Positions 1-5,720 are shown, counted from the first letter of the stretch. The stretch is DNA of 7,951 nucleotides from Actinomycetota bacterium (GCA_005805045.1 SYNW01000008.1:1-7951), one strand, 5' to 3'. The notes: generated by a model not told the origin, from the letters alone. Numbers and translations are program-made.

Positions 1-1
1 C

Positions 2-337
2 ATCGACACACCAACATGTGCAACATCAACACGCAAGTTCAACGAGATCGCTGCGAGTTTGCAAAATACCGAAATTTATTGCGTCTCGGCAGACTTGCCA
101 TTCGCCCAAGGTCGCTTTTGTGGCACCGAAGGTTTGAGTAATGTCAAAACTGCATCGTCGTTCAGATCAAGTTTTGGCTCCGTGTTCGGAGTCAACCTGA
201 CAAACGGCGTGCTTAAAGGTGTCTTGGCGCGAGCAGTTGTTGTCGCCGACGAAAAAGGCAAGATATTGCACACCGAGCTCGTCAGCGAAATCGCCAACGA
301 ACCAAATTACGACGCAGCCATCAACTCACTGCGCTAA
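2..337 (+). CDS. tpx: Thiol peroxidase Tpx (5'-truncated, C-terminal part)
   Basis: This is the last 111 codons of an atypical 2-Cys peroxiredoxin of the Tpx family, a cytoplasmic enzyme that reduces hydrogen peroxide and alkyl hydroperoxides using thioredoxin. The reading frame is open from base 2 and the N-terminus lies outside the window. The sequence IDTPTCATSTRKFNE carries the peroxidatic Cys (codon 17-19). DLPFAQGRFCGTEG carries the resolving Cys (codon 119-121). The two are 34 residues apart, the same spacing as Cys61 and Cys95 of E. coli Tpx. The C-terminal stretch LARAVVVADEKGKILHTELV followed by EPNYDAAINSL is the usual end of the family. An internal TTG at 59 is not the start, because the active-site Cys lies before it. 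The gene converges on dapB with 23 bases between the two stop codons. Confidence 0.95.
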   Translation: MDTPTCATSTRKFNEIAASLQNTEIYCVSADLPFAQGRFCGTEGLSNVKTASSFRSSFGSVFGVNLTNGVLKGVLARAVVVADEKGKILHTELVSEIANEPNYDAAINSLR

Positions 338-344
338 TTAATGC

Positions 345-361
345 AGCGCTAAAAAAGCGCT
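345..361. terminator. Small inverted repeat between convergent tpx and dapB; weak bidirectional terminator candidate
   Basis: AGCGCT (345-350) is repeated as its own reverse complement at 356-361 around a five-base A loop (T on the minus strand). It fills the 23-base space between the two converging stop codons and touches the dapB stop. A 6-bp stem fits a small bidirectional terminator, but no clear U-run follows on either strand. A second, weaker pairing (CTGC/GCAG, 329-346) overlaps it. The position is suggestive; termination itself is inferred. Confidence 0.35.
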
Positions 362-1128
362 TAGATGCCCAAAAACTTGTCGAGCCCGAGGGTGAAGCCC
401 TTGTGCTCGGCAATTTTTTTGCATGCCAACACGACGCCAGGCATGAAGCTTGCGCGATCAATCGTGTCGTGACGAATTGTGAGTGTTTGGCCCTGTGTGC
501 CAAGAACAACTTCTTGATTGGCAACGACCCCGCGCATGCGAACTGCATGAATCGGAATATCGCCAGGGCCTTTTGCCCCGCGCGCACCGGCAATTGCTTC
601 ATGTTTCGTCGGATCTTCGGCCCAAGTCTTGCTGGCTGCCGCCATGCGTTTTGCCGTTGAAATTGCCGTGCCCGATGGCGAATCAATTTTGTTCTCGTGA
701 TGAATTTCAATTATTTCAGCCGTGTCGAAAAATGGCGCCGCAATCTCGGCAAAGCGCATCATCAACACTGCGCCGATCGCAAAGTTCGGTGCAACGATGC
801 AGTTACTGGATGTAAAAATTTTCTTGAATTCTGCAATATCTGCATCGGTGAAACCAGTCGTACCAACAACAGCGTGAACATTGTGCATCGCCAACCACGG
901 CAGGTTGACTCGTGACGCCGCAGCAACAGTAAAGTCAACTGCGACTTCAACTTTGGCATCGGCTAGCGCACGAAGTTCGTTCGCCACTGTTAAACCGTGG
1001 ACCACAGAACCGGCCGACGCAGTATCGACCGCGGCGACAAGTTCTAAGTTTTTATCGGCTGCTATTGCGGCGCAGACCGTCGCCCCCATCCGACCGGCAG
1101 CGCCAATGACACCGACGCGAATAGCCAT
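361..1128 (-). CDS. dapB: 4-hydroxy-tetrahydrodipicolinate reductase DapB
   Basis: DapB reduces 4-hydroxy-tetrahydrodipicolinate with NAD(P)H in the diaminopimelate/lysine pathway and so feeds peptidoglycan synthesis. The 255-residue product has the usual family length. The N-terminal Rossmann motif GVIGAAGRMG (residues 6-15) binds the nucleotide, and GTTGF (89-93) follows in the same domain. APNFAIG (113-119) precedes the substrate domain. The signature EIIEIHHENKIDSPSGTA (138-155) carries H143 and K147, matching catalytic His159 and Lys163 of E. coli DapB. The start at 1128 is chosen because the Rossmann strand begins there and because TGA-G-ATG joins it to the pnp stop, suggesting translational coupling. 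The frame stays open upstream to an ATG at 1170, which would add 14 residues overlapping pnp and is less likely. In Streptomyces an M16-type peptidase gene usually sits between pnp and dapB; it is absent here. Confidence 0.96.
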   Translation of the reverse strand: MAIRVGVIGAAGRMGATVCAAIAADKNLELVAAVDTASAGSVVHGLTVANELRALADAKVEVAVDFTVAAASRVNLPWLAMHNVHAVVGTTGFTDADIAEFKKIFTSSNCIVAPNFAIGAVLMMRFAEIAAPFFDTAEIIEIHHENKIDSPSGTAISTAKRMAAASKTWAEDPTKHEAIAGARGAKGPGDIPIHAVRMRGVVANQEVVLGTQGQTLTIRHDTIDRASFMPGVVLACKKIAEHKGFTLGLDKFLGI

Positions 1129-1129
1129 C

Positions 1130-3628
1130 TCAGCCGAGGTCTCCAAGGTCATTGCGCAAGTCGCGATCAAACTCTTCTTCGAAACTCACGCTGACCGCAT
1201 CTGACGGAGCATTGCGGCCATCTCGATCGTTCGAACGCGGGCGATCGTTTGAACGAGGACGATCATTGCGGTCGCCACGACCACCACGGTCATTTCGCGG
1301 ACCACGATCATTGCGGTCGCCACGACCACCACGGTCATTTCGCGGACCACGATCATTGCGGTCGCCACGACCACCACGGTCATTTCGCGGACCGCGATCT
1401 CCACGATCAGATTGTGCTCCTGCAGAGCCGCCGCCTGAGCCCTTGATGACTTCGCCATCCGGGCCGATCAAGCTGAGGCTGACTTTGCCACGATCGTCGA
1501 TGTCGTCGACACGAACTTGAACTTCATCACCGATGTTGAGCACGTCTTCGACGCGAGCAACACGTTGGCCATTGCCCAGTTTCGAAATATGCACCAAGCC
1601 ATCGCGACCGGGCAAAATATTCACGAACGCACCAAATGCCGCAGTGTTAACCACGCGACCCGTATAAACGGCGCCGAGTTCTGCAGTTGGTGGATCAACA
1701 ATCGCCAAAATGCGAGATTTCGCATCTTCGACTTTTGCATTGTCTGGAGAACCAATTGTGATGATGCCGGTTGCACCGTCATCTGACACGTTGATTTCAG
1801 CACCAGTTTCTTGCTGAATCGTGTTGATGACTTTGCCCTTTGGCCCGATTACCTCGCCGACTTTGTCGAGTGGAATCGTGAACGTGACGATCTTCGGCGC
1901 ACTCTCGTTGACGGTTGCACGCGGCGCACTGATCGCCGAGTTCATTACGCCGAGAATCTTCAAGCGTGCTTCTTTGGCTTGCTGCAACGCCTTGGCCAAC
2001 ACATCACTCGGAATGCCCTCGATTTTTGTGTCAAGTTGCAATGCAGTAACTGCATCTGCGGTACCGGCAACTTTGAAGTCCATGTCACCGAACGCATCTT
2101 CAGCGCCGAGAATGTCTGTCAATGCCGTGTACTTGCCTTGATCAAAAATCAGACCCATGGCAATGCCCGCGACTGGCGCAACAATTGGCACACCAGCATC
2201 CATCAACGCAAGACTTGATGCACAAACTGATGCCATCGAAGTCGAACCGTTCGACGACAACACTTCGCTGACTAAGCGCAATGTGTAGGCAAACTCTTCT
2301 TGGCTTGGCACGACCGGAAACAACGCACGCTCGGCGAGCGCACCGTGGCCGATTTCGCGACGCTTCGGGGTGCCAACGCGACCGGTTTCACCGTTGGCCC
2401 ATGGCGCCATGTTGTAGTCGTGCATATATCGCTTTGACGTTTCAGGTGTGATCGAATCGATCATCTGATTCATTTTTGGCATCGCCATTGTCAACACGTT
2501 CAATACTTGCGTCTCACCGCGCTGAAACAACCCGGTGCCGTGCGCCGTCGGAATCAAACCAACTTCGGCGAAAACTGGTCGCAAGTCGGTCGAACCGCGA
2601 CCATCGATGCGAATGCCCTCGTCGACCACGCGCTTGCGCACAAGTTTCTTGGTCAATGAACGAACCGCTTCTTTGATTTGCTTTTCTTGGGCTGGAAACT
2701 TTTCGGCAAGCTCAGCGAGCGTCGCAGTCGTAGCTGCATCGATTGCTTCGTTGCGATCGCTCTTGAGCGCGATGCGAATTGCCGGCTGGAGTTTTGTCGT
2801 TGCTGCGGCTTCGACTGCGGCGAACAACTCTTCGCTGTAGTCGAGCACGGGCGTGTATTTGAGCGGCTCAATTGATCCACGAGTTGCGATAACGCTGGCA
2901 ACAAGTTGGCGTTGCAATTTGATCGACTCTTTGATGAATTGCTTCGAAGCCTCGAGGCCGCTGGCAATAACTTCTTCGGTCACTTTTGGTGCACCGTCGG
3001 CGTAATAGGTGAAACTCTTCTCGGTGCCACCTGCTTCGACCATCATCACGGCGACATCACCGCTGTCGAGTTCGCGACCTGCAACCACGAGTTCGAATGT
3101 CGACTGCTCGCCCTCCTCGAATGTCGGGTGGGCGATCCATGAACCTTCTTGGCTGAACGCCAAACGCACGGCGCCAATTGGTCCATCAAATGGAATGCCA
3201 GAAATCATGAACGAAGCCGAGGCCGCGTTGATCGCCAACACATCATGTGGGTTCACCTGGTCGGCACCAATCACGGTGATCACGACTTGAGTTTCGTTGC
3301 GGTAGCCGTCTGGGAAGGCTGGTCGCAACGGACGATCGGTCAGTCGACAAGTGAGAATTGCCTGCTGACTTGGTCGACCTTCGCGACGAAAGAACGAGCC
3401 GGGGATTTTTCCGGCTGCGTATGCGCGCTCTTCGACGTCGACTGTCAACGGAAAGAAGTCGATTCCGTCACGCACGCCTTTGGCGGCGTTTGCCGTGGCA
3501 AGAACTGTCGTCTTGCCGATTTTTGCTACTACCGCACCTTGCGATTGCAAAGCGAATTTACCCGTCTCAAATGAGAGAGTTTTTTCGGTGCCCGAAACTG
3601 CACCACTTACTGAAATGGCCTCGGCCAT
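1130..3628 (-). CDS. pnp: Polyribonucleotide nucleotidyltransferase (PNPase) with repeat-rich C-terminal tail
   Basis: PNPase degrades RNA 3' to 5' by phosphorolysis and, in actinobacteria, can also add 3' tails. It works as a trimer, often together with RNase E or a helicase. Domains in the 832 residues are: first RNase PH core (about 10-145), an all-helical linker domain (about 240-330), second RNase PH core (about 335-560), a KH domain (about 578-645) with the GPKG loop at 595-598, and an S1 domain (about 650-722). The catalytic motif ILGAEDAFGDMDF places D511 and D517 at the positions of E. coli D486 and D492. The segment SNGSTSMASVCASSLA (459-474) is the usual phosphate-binding region. 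From about 728 the chain becomes Gly/Arg/Asp/Asn-rich and disordered, with three perfect 15-residue repeats (745-789), then RPRSND twice (790-801) and an acidic end. The start ATG at 3628 has the Shine-Dalgarno GAAAGGA (3641-3635) six bases upstream. Confidence 0.97.
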   Translation of the reverse strand: MAEAISVSGAVSGTEKTLSFETGKFALQSQGAVVAKIGKTTVLATANAAKGVRDGIDFFPLTVDVEERAYAAGKIPGSFFRREGRPSQQAILTCRLTDRPLRPAFPDGYRNETQVVITVIGADQVNPHDVLAINAASASFMISGIPFDGPIGAVRLAFSQEGSWIAHPTFEEGEQSTFELVVAGRELDSGDVAVMMVEAGGTEKSFTYYADGAPKVTEEVIASGLEASKQFIKESIKLQRQLVASVIATRGSIEPLKYTPVLDYSEELFAAVEAAATTKLQPAIRIALKSDRNEAIDAATTATLAELAEKFPAQEKQIKEAVRSLTKKLVRKRVVDEGIRIDGRGSTDLRPVFAEVGLIPTAHGTGLFQRGETQVLNVLTMAMPKMNQMIDSITPETSKRYMHDYNMAPWANGETGRVGTPKRREIGHGALAERALFPVVPSQEEFAYTLRLVSEVLSSNGSTSMASVCASSLALMDAGVPIVAPVAGIAMGLIFDQGKYTALTDILGAEDAFGDMDFKVAGTADAVTALQLDTKIEGIPSDVLAKALQQAKEARLKILGVMNSAISAPRATVNESAPKIVTFTIPLDKVGEVIGPKGKVINTIQQETGAEINVSDDGATGIITIGSPDNAKVEDAKSRILAIVDPPTAELGAVYTGRVVNTAAFGAFVNILPGRDGLVHISKLGNGQRVARVEDVLNIGDEVQVRVDDIDDRGKVSLSLIGPDGEVIKGSGGGSAGAQSDRGDRGPRNDRGGRGDRNDRGPRNDRGGRGDRNDRGPRNDRGGRGDRNDRPRSNDRPRSNDRDGRNAPSDAVSVSFEEEFDRDLRNDLGDLG
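1261..1395 (-). repeat. Three tandem 45-bp repeats encoding the PNPase tail
   Basis: Units at 1261-1305 and 1306-1350 are identical over all 45 bases. The unit at 1351-1395 differs only at position 1394, a silent change (Arg CGC instead of CGT). Each unit encodes RGPRNDRGGRGDRND, residues 745-789 of PNPase. The length is a multiple of three, so gain or loss of copies keeps the frame. Near-identity at the third codon position points to recent duplication rather than only protein-level selection. Arg/Gly-rich tails of this kind often bind RNA, so a role in RNA binding is inferred. Confidence 0.93.
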
Positions 3629-3692
3629 GATTATTCCTTTCGCGTCTGCGCCGTTTGTTTACGGAGCCGCAGACTTTTGTGAACACAAGGTC

Positions 3693-3710
3693 GGTTCCCA
3701 GTTGGAAACC
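3693..3710 (-). promoter_or_regulatory. Hairpin in the pnp 5' leader (rpsO-pnp spacer, distal)
   Basis: Read on the minus strand, GGTTTCC and GGGAACC pair as a 7-bp stem around the loop AACT. One pair is U-G and forms only in the minus-strand RNA; on the + strand it would be a C-A mismatch. This favours a structure in the rpsO-pnp transcript. It lies about 65 bases upstream of the pnp start. In E. coli the rpsO-pnp spacer also carries hairpins, cut by RNase III, through which PNPase represses its own synthesis; the same role here is inference. Confidence 0.45.
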
Positions 3711-3749
3711 TCGCAAACTTTTTTGCAGTCCGCGAAATACTCAACTGAC

Positions 3750-3775
3750 AACCAACTTCATAATGTTCGTTGGTT
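3750..3775 (-). promoter_or_regulatory. Inverted repeat just downstream of rpsO (rpsO-pnp spacer, proximal)
   Basis: AACCAAC (3750-3756) and GTTGGTT (3769-3775) form a perfect 7-bp inverted repeat with a 12-base loop. On the minus-strand RNA the stem extends by a U-G and an A-U pair to 9 bp. It begins about 30 bases after the rpsO stop. No U-run follows it on the minus strand, so it is more likely an RNA-processing or 3'-end stability element than a terminator. On the + strand it is followed by ATGTTTTTTG, which would have the shape of an intrinsic terminator for antisense RNA; there is no + strand gene here. Confidence 0.45.
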
Positions 3776-3804
3776 ATGTTTTTTGTTTATTAATTTGAAA
3801 CTGA

Positions 3805-4068
3805 TTAACGACGCAAGTCAAGCGACTCAAGAAGTTTTCGATACTTCTCGATGTCATTTGCGCGAACATAGTCAAGCATTCGGCGACGACGACCAACCAT
3901 CATCAACAGGCCACGACGTGAGTGGTGGTCTTTAACATGGCTCTTCAAATGCTCGGTGAGACTGTTAATGCGCTCAGTGAGAAGTGCAATTTGTACTTCT
4001 GGTGAACCGGAGTCTTTTGCGTGCTGTCCGTGTTTGCTGATGACGTCTTTTGTTGGACTAATCGCCAT
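3805..4068 (-). CDS. rpsO: 30S ribosomal protein S15
   Basis: S15 is a primary binder of the 16S rRNA central domain and part of the 30S subunit. The 87-residue product is close to the usual 89. The signatures are clear: DSGSPEVQIALLTERI (19-34), then LKSHVKDHHSRRGLLMMVGRRRRMLDYV (41-68), and the C-terminal helix ending in LDLRR. The rRNA-contacting DHHS loop is at 47-50. The start ATG at 4068 is chosen because MAISPTKDVI matches the family N-terminus and GAAAGG lies nine bases upstream (4083-4078). The frame is open to an earlier start at 4107, but that would add 13 residues not found in the family. The gene is the first of the rpsO-pnp-dapB cluster and is divergent from ribE. Confidence 0.97.
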   Translation of the reverse strand: MAISPTKDVISKHGQHAKDSGSPEVQIALLTERINSLTEHLKSHVKDHHSRRGLLMMVGRRRRMLDYVRANDIEKYRKLLESLDLRR

Positions 4069-4087
4069 TTCTTTATGCCTTTCGAAT

Positions 4088-4150
4088 TCTCTCGGTCTGG
4101 CCCGCACTCGCAGGCCCGTGAGAGATCTGGTCGCCCCGACCTTTTGGTCG
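4088..4150 (-). promoter_or_regulatory. Structured leader candidate upstream of rpsO
   Basis: On the minus strand, reading toward rpsO, CGACC-AAAA-GGTCG (4150-4137) forms a 5-bp hairpin. The second arm can instead pair with the next segment, GGTCG-GGG-CGACC (4141-4129), so the two hairpins exclude each other. A third stem, TCTCTC with GAGAGA (4125-4120 with 4093-4088), encloses a GC-rich loop and ends four bases before the Shine-Dalgarno GAAAGG. S15 is known to repress its own mRNA through structured leaders in several bacteria, with different structures in different lineages. Assigning that role here is inference from position and pairing only. Confidence 0.4.
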
Positions 4151-4244
4151 TTGGCATCGCACCCGAGGTATTAGCCCAAGTGGACCCCTCCAATCTACGG
4201 CGCCCCGCAGCCGAAACCACCCGCCATGAAGGCGTCTAGATAAG

Positions 4245-4250
4245 TAGTCT
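4245..4250 (+). promoter_or_regulatory. Possible -10 box for ribE
   Basis: TAGTCT fits the actinobacterial TANNNT -10 pattern and ends eight bases before the GTG start of ribE. If transcription begins six or seven bases downstream, the mRNA would have a leader of only two or three bases. That would explain why no Shine-Dalgarno is visible. No good -35 hexamer is found at the right distance, and neighbouring TA-rich bases (4237-4245) offer other choices. Confidence 0.3.
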
Positions 4251-4258
4251 CAAATGGC

Positions 4259-4840
4259 GTGTTCACTGGCATCGTTGAAGAACTTGGCAAAGTCGCTGAA
4301 CTGAATGGTTCGCGTCTGCGAATCTCGGCGCAAACCGTGTTGCACGGCTCAAAGATCGGTTCATCGATCGCCGTGAACGGATGCTGTCTGACGGTCGTCA
4401 ATCTCGACACAAATTCGTGGATGACCGACGTCAGTGATGAAACATTCTCGCGCACGAATCTCGGCGCACTGAAAATCGGCGACGTCGTCAACCTTGAACG
4501 CCCAATGGCACTCGGTGATCGCCTCGGCGGACATTTAGTTTTGGGTCATGTCGACAGCGTCGGTGAGATCGTCGCGCCGGCACCGAACCTCGTCGTGCGA
4601 ATCTCGCGCGACTTGATGCATCTGATCGTCGAAAAAGGTTCGGTCACAGTCGACGGCATAAGTCTCACTGCGTACGATTTGACAGCCGATACTTTCACCG
4701 TTGCGGTGATTCCACACACCGAGCAAGTCACGACTCTCGGCGTGCGCAAAGTAGGCGACAAAGTGAACATCGAAATGGACATGCTCGCCAAACACATCGA
4801 ACGGATGAACCCACCAAAGAAAAAGTGGTGGCGCCGTTGA
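4259..4840 (+). CDS. ribE: Riboflavin synthase, alpha subunit type
   Basis: Riboflavin synthase dismutates two molecules of 6,7-dimethyl-8-ribityllumazine into riboflavin and 5-amino-6-ribitylaminouracil. The 193-residue chain has the two expected lumazine-binding repeats (about 1-90 and 91-190). Visible signatures are the N-terminal MFTGIVEELG, SIAVNGCCLTV (36-46), GHLVLGHVDSVGEI (91-104), VDGISLT (131-137), IPHTEQVTTLG (151-161) and NIEMDMLAKHIERM (170-183). The GTG at 4259 is the only usable in-frame start: the frame is closed by TAA at 4241, and MFTGIVE is the conserved N-terminus. No Shine-Dalgarno is visible. An ATG at 4254 is in another frame. I looked for an FMN riboswitch upstream and found none of its conserved segments. 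No other riboflavin gene (ribD, ribBA, ribH) is in the window. The 3' end overlaps the next gene. The symbol is also written ribC in some species. Confidence 0.96.
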   Translation: MFTGIVEELGKVAELNGSRLRISAQTVLHGSKIGSSIAVNGCCLTVVNLDTNSWMTDVSDETFSRTNLGALKIGDVVNLERPMALGDRLGGHLVLGHVDSVGEIVAPAPNLVVRISRDLMHLIVEKGSVTVDGISLTAYDLTADTFTVAVIPHTEQVTTLGVRKVGDKVNIEMDMLAKHIERMNPPKKKWWRR

Positions 4841-5604
4841 GCGACCTCAACTCACTTAGAAAAAAGATCGACGAGATTGACGCCGCAATTGTTGACCTAC
4901 TCGCCCAACGCATGGCAGTTTGCAAAGATGTCGCCGCCGTCAAAGCACAAACTGCGACTGCAGTGATGCAACCCCAGCGGGTGCGAGAAGTTCTGAACCT
5001 GCGCCGACAATGGGCAATCGACACGAACGTTGATCCAGATTTCACCGAGCAGCTGTTTCGCATTTTGCTGGCCGAAACTCATCGCATTGAAATTGCCGAA
5101 GTCCTCACCGAACCCGCGCCAACCAAGAGTGCCGATTCGTTGCGCAGCGCTCTCGACACAGTCGCCTGTCGCATCGACCACGTCGTGGTCGCAGTTGTCA
5201 ACTTGTCAGCTGCGATTCAGTTTTTGACATCGCTCGGCTTCAAGACGACGCCTACACAAGACTCGGCGATAGTCACTGCCGACGCTGGCGGCGTGACTGT
5301 TGTCTTGGTCGGCCCCGGCGACCCAGGTGTCGACGCACATCTTGCGGCCCACGGTTCGGGCGTGCAACACATCGCGATCGAAGTTCTTAGCGCTGGCTTC
5401 GTGCAACAGGCACTGGCCGCAGCCAACGTGCCGCTTTTAACAGACGTGATTATCGATGCCGACGGCCACGAGCAAGTTTTCACGGTGCTCGACCCGTCGA
5501 CCGGCGTGCAACTGGGTTTCATTTCGCGCACTGGGCATCGCGTGCCGATCTCCGGCCAAAATGTGCGCGCCCTTTTCAGCGCCTTGACCAAACCCAGCAA
5601 ATAA
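4825..5604 (+). CDS. Chorismate mutase (AroQ type) fused to a VOC/HPPD-like domain
   Basis: Residues about 5-95 are an AroQ-class chorismate mutase, which turns chorismate into prephenate. R12, R29, K40 and R52 align with active-site R11, R28, K39 and R51 of E. coli chorismate mutase. T85 and E89 sit at its S84 and Q88, as in the yeast enzyme. Its acidic E52 is replaced by V53, and D48 by Q49, in the segment MQPQRVREV, so substrate or activity may be altered. A linker (about 96-114) leads to a single vicinal-oxygen-chelate domain (about 116-236) resembling those of 4-hydroxyphenylpyruvate dioxygenase, with RIDHVVVAV at its start, AHLAAHGSGVQHIAIEV (171-187) and VQLGFISR (228-235). H119 and H182 match two metal ligands, but the expected third, Glu, is G231. 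The frame overlaps ribE by 16 bases from GTG 4825. GTG 4828 and TTG 4837 (TTGA overlap) are equally possible starts. 4-amino-4-deoxychorismate or isochorismate are other possible substrates. Confidence 0.85.
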   Translation: MVAPLSDLNSLRKKIDEIDAAIVDLLAQRMAVCKDVAAVKAQTATAVMQPQRVREVLNLRRQWAIDTNVDPDFTEQLFRILLAETHRIEIAEVLTEPAPTKSADSLRSALDTVACRIDHVVVAVVNLSAAIQFLTSLGFKTTPTQDSAIVTADAGGVTVVLVGPGDPGVDAHLAAHGSGVQHIAIEVLSAGFVQQALAAANVPLLTDVIIDADGHEQVFTVLDPSTGVQLGFISRTGHRVPISGQNVRALFSALTKPSK

Positions 5605-5614
5605 TCAGCCGCGC

Positions 5615-5643
5615 TTGCGTCGGGACGTGGGTGACGCTACGGT
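5615..5643 (+). promoter_or_regulatory. Promoter candidate for fbiC
   Basis: TTGCGT (5615-5620) and TACGGT (5638-5643) are separated by exactly 17 bases and fit the -35 and TANNNT -10 patterns of the main actinobacterial sigma factor. The predicted start of transcription is near 5649-5651, just after the end of the upstream gene. This would let fbiC be transcribed apart from ribE. A short inverted repeat, GCGTC/GACGC (5617-5621 and 5633-5637), lies inside the promoter. Confidence 0.45.
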
Positions 5644-5684
5644 TAGAGATGCACGACAAATACAAGTGTCTCCACCTCTCTAAC
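5642..5684 (+). repeat. Perfect 8-bp inverted repeat upstream of fbiC
   Basis: GTTAGAGA (5642-5649) and TCTCTAAC (5677-5684) are perfect reverse complements separated by 27 bases. The left arm overlaps the end of the -10 box and the predicted transcription start; the right arm lies in the leader. It could be a pair of sites for a DNA-binding regulator or, if transcription starts further upstream, an RNA stem. The sequence alone does not decide. Confidence 0.45.
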
Positions 5685-5720
5685 ACGGTGAAGAAAATTG
5701 GTCGGGCGCTCTCAACATAG
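5649..5720 (+). CDS. Possible leaderless upstream ORF of 23 codons
   Basis: An ATG at 5649 opens a 23-codon frame (beginning MHDKYKCLHLSNTVKK) that ends at TAG 5718-5720, 27 bases before the fbiC start. There is no Shine-Dalgarno. The ATG instead falls six bases after the last base of the TACGGT -10 box, where transcription would begin. Leaderless short ORFs ahead of regulated genes are common in mycobacteria. The ORF is in the same frame as fbiC, separated by the stop. A chance ORF this short is quite possible. Confidence 0.25.
   Translation: MHDKYKCLHLSNTVKKIGRALST

Noticed and set aside
321..710. A minus-strand ORF of 129 codons overlapping dapB
   Set aside because: It lies in another frame of the same strand inside dapB, has no recognisable motif, and the dapB frame carries the full family signature.
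1261..1395. Direct repeats that could suggest a CRISPR array
   Set aside because: The units are contiguous with no spacers, are a multiple of three long, and lie in frame inside pnp.
1249..1446. A + strand ORF rich in His and Asp (HDHHGHFADHDHCGR repeats) that resembles a metal-binding protein
   Set aside because: It is the antisense shadow of the 45-bp repeats in the pnp tail. No homology or ribosome binding site supports it, and the minus-strand frame is clearly PNPase.
4168..4193. A promoter for rpsO (TTGGAG and TAATAC on the minus strand)
   Set aside because: The spacer is only 14 bases and other TANNNT boxes exist nearby, so I cannot choose one with confidence.
4069..4258. An FMN riboswitch upstream of ribE
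   Set aside because: None of the conserved RFN-element segments is recognisable on the + strand. The visible pairing belongs to the rpsO side.
4195..4491. A minus-strand ORF of 98 codons overlapping the start of ribE and the upstream region of rpsO
   Set aside because: The product has no recognisable features and is antisense to the conserved ribE N-terminus.
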